Source of the DNA: JAUVZL01 sp965603515
Lineage (GTDB): Bacteria; Hydrothermota; Tepidihabitantia; SM23-42
DNA length: 64,000 nt
Reading direction: 5' to 3'
NCBI GenBank assembly: GCA_965603515.1
Contig: CBFDDH010000007.1
Span: 1 to 64,000 of the forward strand
The notes beneath the pieces were generated by a model. The model was not told the origin of the DNA. It saw only the letters and a program-made list of their open reading frames with translations, and did no database searches. A program made the position numbers and the translations under genes. How positions within the stretch are numbered: position 1 is the first letter of the stretch; every line of letters starts with the position of its first letter. Positions 27,423 to 34,701 of this stretch are shown here, piece by piece.

Positions 27423-27625
27423 CATTGGAACCTTTGAATACTAACGGATTGGAAGAGAGCACTGCGTGCTGGAAAGGAGCTGACGCTGGAAGGGAGCTGC
27501 GCTGGAATAATATTTGATCTTTTTTATTTCCATCATCATAACTTCATATCTTCACAACTTCATTCATTAATCCTCTTCTATGCTTAGCATCATTCATTAG
27601 GTAACTAAGTAATTCTCTCACCTAC
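27423..27625 (+). repeat. Long direct repeat, right copy flanking the patatin gene
   Basis: Same blocks and order as 26198-26425. The rest of the gap to 27740 contains GTTATTAAGTTATT, also found just left of the first copy, and a GGATTTGG..CTTG..TTCCTGGTAGTCA phrase that recurs at about 32751-32786. No gene is seen. Confidence 0.6.
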
Positions 27626-27740
27626 GTTCATCTCGCTACCCTCGATATCTTCGACGAGATCTTCGATAAGTTATTAAGTTATTTGTAGCTTGGTTCTTGG
27701 GATTTGGAGCTTGTTTCCTGGTAGTCACCCTTTTTTTTGC

Positions 27741-28655
27741 TTAGAATTTAACGACAAAATCTATATAGGGAAAACCCGGCAAAATCATATCCTCGCCAAT
27801 GGTATTTAGAAGACCAAGGTCTACGCTCAGTTTTTCACCGAAGAAACGAATTCCCAGTGAAACCAAGGGTTGATCTATACCGGGAGTCATCCAGTTTTCA
27901 CTCACCAGAGATATTCTCCTTGAGATTCGATGTTGTCCGCCAAGCATGAGCAATGGAGTATCATCGAATTCCCAATCAACATACCCAAAACCGATTCCCG
28001 CGGTAAGGTTACTATTCGCACTGCCGACCGTGCCAACTCCATAGCATATTCCCACAGTTGCATTAGATTCGTCATCAAAAGAAGGTATTTTTACTAGTAA
28101 TGCACCTCCAGCAAGACTAAAATTTTCTACTATATTAAAACCCACTTTGGGCATGAAATAGAAAAGATTGTTCTCTATGCCTATCCATGGGAATATTGAA
28201 GCACCGCCGGCGATCGTGATATTATCGGTAATACCAAAGGCGAGCATCGGGAAAAAAAGATAGTAGTCGGCAAAATAACCTTCACCACCTTTTAGGCAAC
28301 GTGCTGTCGGCGCAAACAATAATCGCGTATCATTTGGGTTTGGGAACCAGTATGTACCGCCGACAAAATGTGAAATTGGCACTTCTTTTATTTCTTCTAT
28401 TTTAAATATCTCGATAATGATAATCCCAAGATCAGTTTCGAATTGTATTTTATCGTCCTCGATCTCGGTAATACGCCCCATGATTATTGAGCCATCGAGT
28501 GTCTTGATGTTTTGAACATAACCGGTATCAGGGATTCTTATCGTACCTTTAATTTCGCTTGATTCTTGTGCATACGCTTTTCCTCTTGGGTATATTATGT
28601 TACAAATGCATAAACATATTATAATGGGTATTACAATTGATTTGCAATCTCTCAT
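27741..28655 (-). CDS. Outer-membrane beta-barrel-like protein
   Basis: 304 residues, not recognised as a named family. Signal peptide MRDCKSIVIPIIICLCIC...AYA, a short domain with GSIIMGRITEIEDDKIQFET (resembling small SH3-like repeats), then alternating strands with glycine-rich turns (ADYYLFFPMLAFGITDNITIAGG, LTAGIGFGYVDWEF) ending in phenylalanine (DFVVKF), as barrel proteins do. The ATG at 28655 has GGAGGA just upstream; an upstream frame extension lacks support. It is divergent from the lipoprotein gene at 28758. Confidence 0.7.
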   Translation of the reverse strand: MRDCKSIVIPIIICLCICNIIYPRGKAYAQESSEIKGTIRIPDTGYVQNIKTLDGSIIMGRITEIEDDKIQFETDLGIIIIEIFKIEEIKEVPISHFVGGTYWFPNPNDTRLLFAPTARCLKGGEGYFADYYLFFPMLAFGITDNITIAGGASIFPWIGIENNLFYFMPKVGFNIVENFSLAGGALLVKIPSFDDESNATVGICYGVGTVGSANSNLTAGIGFGYVDWEFDDTPLLMLGGQHRISRRISLVSENWMTPGIDQPLVSLGIRFFGEKLSVDLGLLNTIGEDMILPGFPYIDFVVKF

Positions 28656-28671
28656 TTTTCCTCCTCCAATT

Positions 28672-28734
28672 ATTATATTACGCCTTGGTATGAAGTCAAG
28701 AGTACTTGACAAAGTCACAGTTATTCCATATATT
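28672..28734. promoter_or_regulatory. Back-to-back divergent promoters
   Basis: Minus strand TTGACT (28699-28694), 16 bases, TATAAT (28677-28672). Plus strand TTGACA (28706-28711), 17 bases, TATATT (28729-28734). The -35 boxes are six bases apart, so the two genes may be co-controlled. Confidence 0.7.
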
Positions 28735-28757
28735 CATAGCAGAAAGGAGAAAAAGAA

Positions 28758-29399
28758 ATGAAAGTAAAGAGAAATGGACTGATTTCATATTTTGGTTTTG
28801 CCTTAGTTATATTGGCGATTTTAATAGGATGTAGCAAGAAAGTCATGGTTCCACCCCGGATCGATCTTAGCGATCATGAAATTGTCGGTATTATAGAATT
28901 CTCATGCTCAGAAAACGGAAAACTCGCTTCCCTGACAACGAGCAGGTTTATGGAATCTGCCCGACGGGATCAGGGCATGATCCGTATTATCGATCTCGGT
29001 ACTGAGGCTGAGGTACTCAAAAAGATCGGCCACAATAAATTAAACCAGGAAGCATTCATTGAAATCGGTGAAAAATACGAAGTCGCCACTATCTTTACGG
29101 GTAAACTTATCATCTCAGATGTCAGACCCGATATCATGATAACCCCGGGATTAGGTTATATGGGTTTTGGTGCTGAGGTCGATGCAACCCTCAGTGCACA
29201 GATGATAGAAACAGTAACCGGTGCGTCGATATGGAACAATTCCGGGAGTGCAACAAGAAGTGTCGGTCATGTAAGCATTTTTGGAGGTCACGCTTTTGCC
29301 TTTGATGCTGAAGATCCTGATAAAGCTTATGGCAAGCTCGTTGATGAACTAGTCGATAGAGTTACCAGGGATTTACAAGTCACCTGGGAACGACAGTAG
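28758..29399 (+). CDS. Lipoprotein, CsgG/TolB N-terminal-like
   Basis: 213 residues. Lipobox ILIGC with the cysteine at residue 25. The pattern VGIIEFSCSENGKLASLTTSRFMESARR...RIIDLG...IGEKYEVATIFTGKL resembles the anticodon-binding-like fold of CsgG and TolB N-terminal domains, which build periplasmic ring proteins. Similarity is by eye only. Ribosome site AAAGGAG. Divergent from, and probably co-regulated with, the barrel protein next door. Confidence 0.65.
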   Translation: MKVKRNGLISYFGFALVILAILIGCSKKVMVPPRIDLSDHEIVGIIEFSCSENGKLASLTTSRFMESARRDQGMIRIIDLGTEAEVLKKIGHNKLNQEAFIEIGEKYEVATIFTGKLIISDVRPDIMITPGLGYMGFGAEVDATLSAQMIETVTGASIWNNSGSATRSVGHVSIFGGHAFAFDAEDPDKAYGKLVDELVDRVTRDLQVTWERQ

Positions 29400-29463
29400 T
29401 AAAATCGAACACTTTGGTACCTGCTACGATTTTGTACGATTTTATCTTAAGTCATTGTTATTA

Positions 29464-29699
29464 CCCGATTCATCGGGCACTGTCTGATAAACCCCGCTCC
29501 TCTACGAGGGACGTGGGGTAAATCACCAGTCTGCCTCAGGCAGAGACGACTACGCCCCATGTCATTACGCCTGTTCGCCTTCGGCGAACGTGTCGCCGGT
29601 TCTCCGACACTCCGTCACTCCCATACTCTGGCACTTACCAATGGCCGCTGCGCAGCAGCCAATACCGTCGCGAAGCGACCAAAACCGTTGCGGAGCAAC
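29464..29699. repeat. Cluster of short perfect hairpins
   Basis: Successive hairpins: CCCGAT/ATCGGG (29464-29477), TCTGCC/GGCAGA (29530-29544), GTTCGCC/GGCGAAC (29573-29589), GTGTCG/CGACAC (29590-29610), a GCTGCGCAGC palindrome (about 29646-29655), GTCGC/GCGAC (29667-29679), GTTGC/GCAAC (29687-29699). The last three are spaced 20 bases apart. They fill the 29400-29719 gap, where no gene is seen. Confidence 0.65.
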
Positions 29700-29719
29700 T
29701 TAAACCGCACAGAGTGCCA

Positions 29720-30502
29720 TCAATCAATTCCTGCTCTTTTCATAACGTCGATGATCTCCTGGGCGGGCAAAATAATTGGTAGAGCTGGCAAACCACCCAT
29801 ACCCCTGGACAATTCATCACCCATTACATCTTGAACCTTACTCGTCCTCATTAAGGCTATGCCGACAATCTTACCATCTAGAGTAAATGCTGGTACACCC
29901 AAACCACCCAAGAGAGCTTTCATCGGATCAATCATGTACATGATTCTTGGTTTCTTGATAATAGCTTGAACTCGACTGACACTTACTACCGGAGCAAAAC
30001 CACCAGTATTACCTAATCTCGACAACGAAACAATTCGGTCTAGAATTTCCGGTTCTGTATTATCACCAATATCAATTGCCGTGAGTTTCTTTTCCACTTT
30101 ATCAATCGGTTTAATAAATGCAAGATCAAGGTCCTGATCACGCAATACTATATTGGCCGGTATTTCTTCATTATCAGACAAAATCATCGTGACATCTTTA
30201 ACCTTTGTTTCATCTACCATTGCACCATACATGTTGGCTGGACTGATACTCGATAGAGACAATACTGCCAACCCAGATTTATCAATGACCGTTACAAGGA
30301 TTTCGATTTTTCGTTCTGATTCGTACATTTCTATTATGACCCTTGCGGTGATCACAGCATCCTGCCATTTTTCCAGGACTTTTTGCGAAAGCTCTGCCGT
30401 CTCATCAGCCCATACTGGACCTACCCATAGACTTGTTACCATTAACAAACACAACACTGACAAGCAGTGTCGGTGAACCCTACTTGTTTTTTTCTTATTC
30501 AT
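29720..30502 (-). CDS. Degenerate trypsin-like (HtrA-related) exported protein
   Basis: 260 residues with a signal peptide ending near VWADE. The layout follows the S1C protease fold (VTVIDKSGLAVLSLS, DLDLAFIKP, GLGVPAFTLDGKIVGIAL). The position of the GNSGGP serine reads GLGVPA and no TNHHV histidine is present, so it is predicted to be inactive. It follows the active HtrA gene by 52 bases on the same strand and may be a regulatory or chaperone partner. Ribosome site GGAGAGAAG. Confidence 0.78.
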   Translation of the reverse strand: MNKKKTSRVHRHCLSVLCLLMVTSLWVGPVWADETAELSQKVLEKWQDAVITARVIIEMYESERKIEILVTVIDKSGLAVLSLSSISPANMYGAMVDETKVKDVTMILSDNEEIPANIVLRDQDLDLAFIKPIDKVEKKLTAIDIGDNTEPEILDRIVSLSRLGNTGGFAPVVSVSRVQAIIKKPRIMYMIDPMKALLGGLGVPAFTLDGKIVGIALMRTSKVQDVMGDELSRGMGGLPALPIILPAQEIIDVMKRAGID

Positions 30503-30554
30503 ATCTTCTCTCCATTTCTCCGGTTCTCCGTGTCTCCATGTCTCCGTTTCTCAA

Positions 30555-32588
30555 TTATTCCCAGTCCGGTTCCATTTCAACAAAGAGCGTATGAATACCG
30601 CGCATCACTTTCATCACCACATTCTTAGGTGTTTTTTTTGCGATATCCTCCATAGTTTTTTCAAATGCAACAACGTTCTCTATATAGTTATTGTCGACTT
30701 CAGTTATCAAATCACCAGTCAATAAATTGGCAAGCCCCGCCCATGAGCCATTACTGACAATTTCGACCAGTACACCAGTCTGTTCTTGTGTCAACATCTG
30801 GTTTACGCGGTCAACGAACGCGATATCCCGAACCGTAAACTCAAAATTATCATCCCGATACTTTTTCATTTCACGCGGTAGCCGCGGTGACGTTCCAAGT
30901 TTGATTGACAAATCAAGCTGCTTGCTATTACGGAGCAGCGTGATTTTCACAGTTGAACCAATCGTATAGCGTCTTATCATAGTTGGTAGAATGTCTATGT
31001 CTGACTGTTCTGAAGCTTCAATCGGTTTATCATTAATAGCGATGAGAATATCACCGACTTCTATGCCCGCTTTCTGCGCAGGACTGTCTTCAAAAACCTG
31101 GACTGCGCGTACGCCTTGCTGACCTTTCATACCGAGTTCCTCAGCAATATTCCGGGTCAGTACTTGGATACCAATACCCAGCCAAGCCTTTTGCATTTCT
31201 TGGCCTTGTTCGATCATCCCTTTTTTGCCTATCTTGACAACCGTTATGTACCGACTTTTGCCTCTCTCAAAGGTCACTAACACTGGAACCACTTCGTCTT
31301 TGTCTTTGATAAGATCCCTGGTTAGATCTTTCAAATCTTCAATGCTCTTCACTACCGAATTACCGACTGATACAATAATAGCATTATAGTTAATTGCTGG
31401 CTTTGCCTCGCCGCACGGACCGCCAGGACGAACTGAGGTCACGAGCACTCCATCCTGATTATCACGCTTCATTTCTTTAGCGGCAAGCAAAGAAATATTA
31501 CGTACAGTAATACCCCATTCTTTGAGTTCAACTGTTTTGGGACGGAGATATTCACGCTTCTGGGGTGCTATATATACGGATATTTCTCGGTTGTCGCGCA
31601 TGATAACGACTAGTACTTTCTGACCAACAGTCTGCTCATTCACGACTTCATTGAACAGTGGTAGCTCTTCATTGAACTGCACAGTCACATCATAACCTGC
31701 CAATTTCACGATGATATCACCCGCTAAAAGACCCGCCTTATCAGCTGGAGAACCCTCGATCACCCCGCTAATCAGAGCACCGGTTTTGCCCTGGTATGAT
31801 TTGAGCAAAGGTTGAACCTCAAAACCAAACCAGGAACGGATTATTTCCCCCCGATTTATCAGTTCGAGAGCAACCTTCTTGGCCATGTTACCAGGAATCG
31901 CACCGGCAATTCCAAAACTGATTTCATTTATGCCGACGATTTCGCCCTTGAGATTAACTAATGGACCACCAGAATTACCCGGGTAAATCGCCGCATCATG
32001 CCCTATCCAGCGCACGACTGACCCTACATCCTCACCTTCCAAAGTGAATTTGAATGGCATAAAGACATCAGGTATCACCATTTCAGTATTACTAACAATA
32101 CCCAGGGTTACTGACTGGGATAATGCTAAAGGACTACCCATTGCAAGAATTCGGTCACCGACCTGCAAATCGTCAGAATTCCCAAATTCGACAAAGGGAT
32201 ATTTCTGTTTGATGGGATTTCGCAACTTAATTACTGAAATATCGGAAACTGGATCAGTACCTATCAAATCAGCTTCTACTTCTTCTTTATTCGACAGTGT
32301 ACATACCAGACGTTTGGCTCGACCGGCAACATGATGATTCGTAACCACGTGCCCTTCCGCTGTGATTATCACACCGCTACCCGATGATTCCTCCTTCACT
32401 TCCCTGCCTTGATTGTCCCATACTGAAACAACGTGTATTCTAATCAGTGCTGGTTTGACCTTGGCAATAGCATTGTCGACTGCTTGTTGAGTATCCCCAG
32501 CATCTTCGTTAAGAGCTTGCCCATGAACAATAGACAGTGATAAAAATATACTCAGTATTATCACATATAAAATTCCCCTATATTTCAT
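30555..32588 (-). CDS. HtrA/DegP-type serine protease with multiple PDZ domains
   Basis: 677 residues, exported (signal ends near VHGQ). Catalytic triad His86 (TNHHV), Asp116 (SDISVIKL), Ser206 (GNSGGP). After the protease come about four PDZ-like units (near 255-340, 350-450, 465-560 and 575-670; e.g. GSPADKAGLLAGDIIVKLAG and DSPAQKAGIEVGDILIAIND), against the two of E. coli DegP. Periplasmic quality control of envelope proteins is the family role. Promoter TTGACA-N17-TATACT (32674-32646), ribosome site AGGAG. It leads a two-gene operon with the degenerate homologue. Confidence 0.9.
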   Translation of the reverse strand: MKYRGILYVIILSIFLSLSIVHGQALNEDAGDTQQAVDNAIAKVKPALIRIHVVSVWDNQGREVKEESSGSGVIITAEGHVVTNHHVAGRAKRLVCTLSNKEEVEADLIGTDPVSDISVIKLRNPIKQKYPFVEFGNSDDLQVGDRILAMGSPLALSQSVTLGIVSNTEMVIPDVFMPFKFTLEGEDVGSVVRWIGHDAAIYPGNSGGPLVNLKGEIVGINEISFGIAGAIPGNMAKKVALELINRGEIIRSWFGFEVQPLLKSYQGKTGALISGVIEGSPADKAGLLAGDIIVKLAGYDVTVQFNEELPLFNEVVNEQTVGQKVLVVIMRDNREISVYIAPQKREYLRPKTVELKEWGITVRNISLLAAKEMKRDNQDGVLVTSVRPGGPCGEAKPAINYNAIIVSVGNSVVKSIEDLKDLTRDLIKDKDEVVPVLVTFERGKSRYITVVKIGKKGMIEQGQEMQKAWLGIGIQVLTRNIAEELGMKGQQGVRAVQVFEDSPAQKAGIEVGDILIAINDKPIEASEQSDIDILPTMIRRYTIGSTVKITLLRNSKQLDLSIKLGTSPRLPREMKKYRDDNFEFTVRDIAFVDRVNQMLTQEQTGVLVEIVSNGSWAGLANLLTGDLITEVDNNYIENVVAFEKTMEDIAKKTPKNVVMKVMRGIHTLFVEMEPDWE

Positions 32589-32809
32589 TCGTTTCTCCTT
32601 TTCTTTTTTCAGCTATCTCTTCACACTTTTCTGTAATCTGTTATGAGTATAGCGAAATATAACAATAATGTCAATTGGGGATGAATATTGTATCGGTGTA
32701 ATGGAGTGACGGAGTATCGGAGATAAAAAGAAAAAATATTGAACTATTTGGGATTTGGTTCTTGGAACTTGCTTCTTGATAGTCATCCGAAAAACAACAC
32801 TCCATCATA

Positions 32810-32837
32810 TTGACATTACGTCCAAAACGACTAAAAT
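32810..32837 (+). promoter_or_regulatory. Promoter of purN, probably leaderless
   Basis: TTGACA 32810-32815, 16 bases, TAAAAT 32832-32837, five bases to the ATG at 32843. This decides the start against an upstream ATG inside the -35 region. Confidence 0.75.
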
Positions 32838-32842
32838 ATCCC

Positions 32843-33454
32843 ATGAAAAATATCGCAGTATTAGCTTCAGGCAGAGGTACAAATCTGCAGGCGATCATTG
32901 AAAACGTTGAAAACGGCACACTCAAGGCAAACCTTGCATGCGTAATCAGTGACCGTGAAGACGCCAAAGCTCTGGACAGGGCGCGTCAGCACAATGCAAA
33001 AGCGATCTATCTTGATCCTGGTCCAAAAAAGACCTGGCTTATCCCGGAGGTCGAACAAAAATACGTGCAGACCCTGAAAGACCATAATGTTGACCTGGTG
33101 TGTCTTGCCGGATTCATGAGGATTTTGAAAAAGCCGCTACTCGATGCATTTGCTGGAAGGATAATTAATATTCACCCTTCGCTTTTGCCATCATTCCCTG
33201 GTTTGAATGTACAGAAAAAAGCGCTTGATTGGGGTGTGAAATTCTCCGGATGCACAGTTCATTTTGTCGATGACACGGTTGATGGCGGTCCGATCATTAT
33301 TCAGGCAGCAGTACCCATACTTGATGATGATGCACCTGAAAAACTTGCCGAGCGGATATTAAAAGAAGAGTGGCGTATCTATACCGAGGCAATAAACCTC
33401 ATCCTCTCTGGCAAATACAGGATTGAAGGAAGAAGAGTCATACAAACTGAATAG
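32843..33454 (+). CDS. purN: Phosphoribosylglycinamide formyltransferase (GART)
   Basis: 203 residues. Third step of purine synthesis, moving a formyl group from 10-formyl-tetrahydrofolate to GAR. ASGRGTN at 8-14, catalytic Asn109-His111 in NIHPSLLPSFPG and Asp147 in the DGGP motif are all present. No other pur genes lie nearby. The frame could be read from 32810, but that ATG overlaps the -35 box, and the ATG at 32843 gives the normal start MKNIAVLASG. Confidence 0.96.
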   Translation: MKNIAVLASGRGTNLQAIIENVENGTLKANLACVISDREDAKALDRARQHNAKAIYLDPGPKKTWLIPEVEQKYVQTLKDHNVDLVCLAGFMRILKKPLLDAFAGRIINIHPSLLPSFPGLNVQKKALDWGVKFSGCTVHFVDDTVDGGPIIIQAAVPILDDDAPEKLAERILKEEWRIYTEAINLILSGKYRIEGRRVIQTE

Positions 33455-33715
33455 AAGTTGGGATTGGGTTAGGAAGCTGGATGACTGAATTATTTCGACT
33501 TGCTTTGGAGTTTATTTCTTGACGTTTGTTCCAGCATCCACAGCAAATAACCATTCAGGACGGTGTAATAACATTCTACTTTTGGATAAGATAGTGTCAT
33601 ACCTTTTGGGGTTAAAGCGATTCTTGCCATGCAAGCTCGCATGTGTTTTGACGACCCCGGGGGGATTTGAGGTCTCCGTTTGGTTTTTGTGGTTTTTCAA
33701 AAAGCAAATGGAGAG

Positions 33716-33734
33716 AAGGGGGGTGTCCCCCCTT
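33716..33734 (+). other. GC-rich hairpin touching the tRNA 5' end
   Basis: Stem AAGGGGGG / CCCCCCTT around TGT, ending one base before the tRNA. It could be a 5' leader fold or a relic terminator. The preceding stretch from 33455 holds no gene. Confidence 0.45.
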
Positions 33735-33735
33735 C

Positions 33736-33809
33736 GGGCGGTTAGCTCAGTTGGTTAGAGCGTCGGTCTCACATACCGAAGGTCATGCGTTCAAGTCGCA
33801 TACCGCCCA
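33736..33809 (+). tRNA. tRNA-Val (anticodon CAC)
   Basis: A 74-base cloverleaf: acceptor GGGCGGT/ACCGCCC, D arm GCTC/GAGC, anticodon stem TCGGT/ACCGA with loop CTCACAT, five-base variable loop AGGTC, T arm ATGCG/CGCAT with TTCAAGT, discriminator A. No encoded CCA. Reads GUG valine codons. Its 3' end is duplicated downstream (see 36999-37043 and 37125-37143), as expected of an integration target. Confidence 0.93.
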
Positions 33810-33810
33810 T
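33792..33810 (+). repeat. att-like 19-base direct repeat, left copy (in tRNA-Val)
   Basis: CAAGTCGCATACCGCCCAT, the 3' end of the tRNA gene, recurs exactly at 37125-37143, enclosing 3.3 kb. Confidence 0.65.
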
Positions 33811-33816
33811 TGATTC

Positions 33817-34041
33817 TCAACGCTTTGCGGGCACCCCTGTTTTTCGCAGAGGCTCTTGTGCCAGATCTGTGCCAACTTCCAACCTCTTCAGTGCTTCCCT
33901 AAGATGAGCATCCATAACCAGAGATTTGTCAAGGATAAAGTGCAATGGAGTAGCGTTAACAATTAAAAAAAACCAGCTATTGAAAGTTGATCTACCAATG
34001 ATAAACTTATGAACTATTGTGATGAAAATGGTAAGACGCGT
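33817..34041 (-). pseudogene. Possible tyrosine-integrase C-terminal remnant
   Basis: An open frame of about 74 codons ends next to the tRNA and contains MDAHLREALKRLEVGTDLAQ, reminiscent of the last helix and tail of phage-type integrases, which commonly abut their tRNA target. It has no catalytic HxxR or Tyr region and no credible start. Part of it, CTTGTGCCAGATCTGTGCCA (33856-33875), recurs with one change at 36851-36870. Confidence 0.3.
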
Positions 34042-34186
34042 CTATGACGGAAAAGACTGTAGATTCGGTCCTGACCCCGCCTCCATCATTTCGATAGTGA
34101 GGCTCGTGGAAAAGTGGGTCCTTGAGAAAAGTGTAATGCTCGAACGCCTGAGGAAAAATATAGGAAAAAGGAAATTACAGAAATAG
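34022..34186 (+). CDS. Small hypothetical ORF
   Basis: 54 residues, basic at the end (LEKSVMLERLRKNIGKRKLQK), without a ribosome site or recognisable family. It lies inside the tRNA-bounded island and partly opposes the integrase-like remnant. It may be a relic rather than a gene. The rest of the 33810-34233 gap holds only the integrase-like remnant. Confidence 0.2.
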   Translation: MKMVRRVYDGKDCRFGPDPASIISIVRLVEKWVLEKSVMLERLRKNIGKRKLQK

Positions 34187-34233
34187 AAAAATATGAGCGG
34201 GCAATATGTGATTTCTAACAAAAAGGAGGAAAC

Positions 34234-34560
34234 ATGAAAGGAATATACAAAGCCCTAACTCTTGTAGCGATTTTTGCTATTACCACAATGCTATTTGCAG
34301 ATTGGTCCGGCTTTGTGGGTTATGTTTATGAAGACATTGGAAATCCTGCATATCCAGCAAATGTAAGGGCCTGGAGAGATGGTTTTGACAAAACAGTTGA
34401 CACAGAGGAAAACGGCTGGTACGAACTAAGTTGCCCTGGAGCTACTTACACGATGAGAGCCTGGGATGCAGATCAGGAGGTGTACAAGTACCTTGTAGAA
34501 TGTAAAGGTTGGAGTACCAGGGTTGATTTTTATCTACCTCTAAATGAACCTGATAAATGA
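34234..34560 (+). CDS. Small secreted protein, carboxypeptidase-regulatory-like fold
   Basis: 108 residues. Signal peptide MKGIYKALTLVAIFAITTMLFA, then one beta-sandwich-like domain (GFVGYVYEDIGNPAYPANVRAWRDG...ENGWYELSCPGATYTMRAWD) like a single CarboxypepD_reg repeat. Strong ribosome site AAGGAGG. No sorting domain. Function unknown. Lies within the tRNA-Val island. Confidence 0.7.
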   Translation: MKGIYKALTLVAIFAITTMLFADWSGFVGYVYEDIGNPAYPANVRAWRDGFDKTVDTEENGWYELSCPGATYTMRAWDADQEVYKYLVECKGWSTRVDFYLPLNEPDK

Positions 34561-34656
34561 ACCTGATCAGGGAGATGAATAGTTCAACTAATCAGTTCTT
34601 TATAACTGATTGATAAGACGATTGTTGCCCGCTCACTTATCATCAAAAAAACGTTC

Positions 34657-34685
34657 TTGACAAAAGACACTTATACTAATATAAT
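34657..34685 (+). promoter_or_regulatory. Promoter of the FG-GAP sorting-domain gene
   Basis: TTGACA 34657-34662, 17 bases, TATAAT 34680-34685. Two upstream ATGs lie inside the promoter, so the gene start is taken at 34702 behind GAGGAG. Confidence 0.65.
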
Positions 34686-34701
34686 GAACAAAAGAGGAGT
34701 C

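Noticed and set aside
33716..33734. Terminator of an upstream gene
   Set aside because: The hairpin has no T run and touches the tRNA 5' end; the nearest upstream gene (purN) ends 260 bases earlier.
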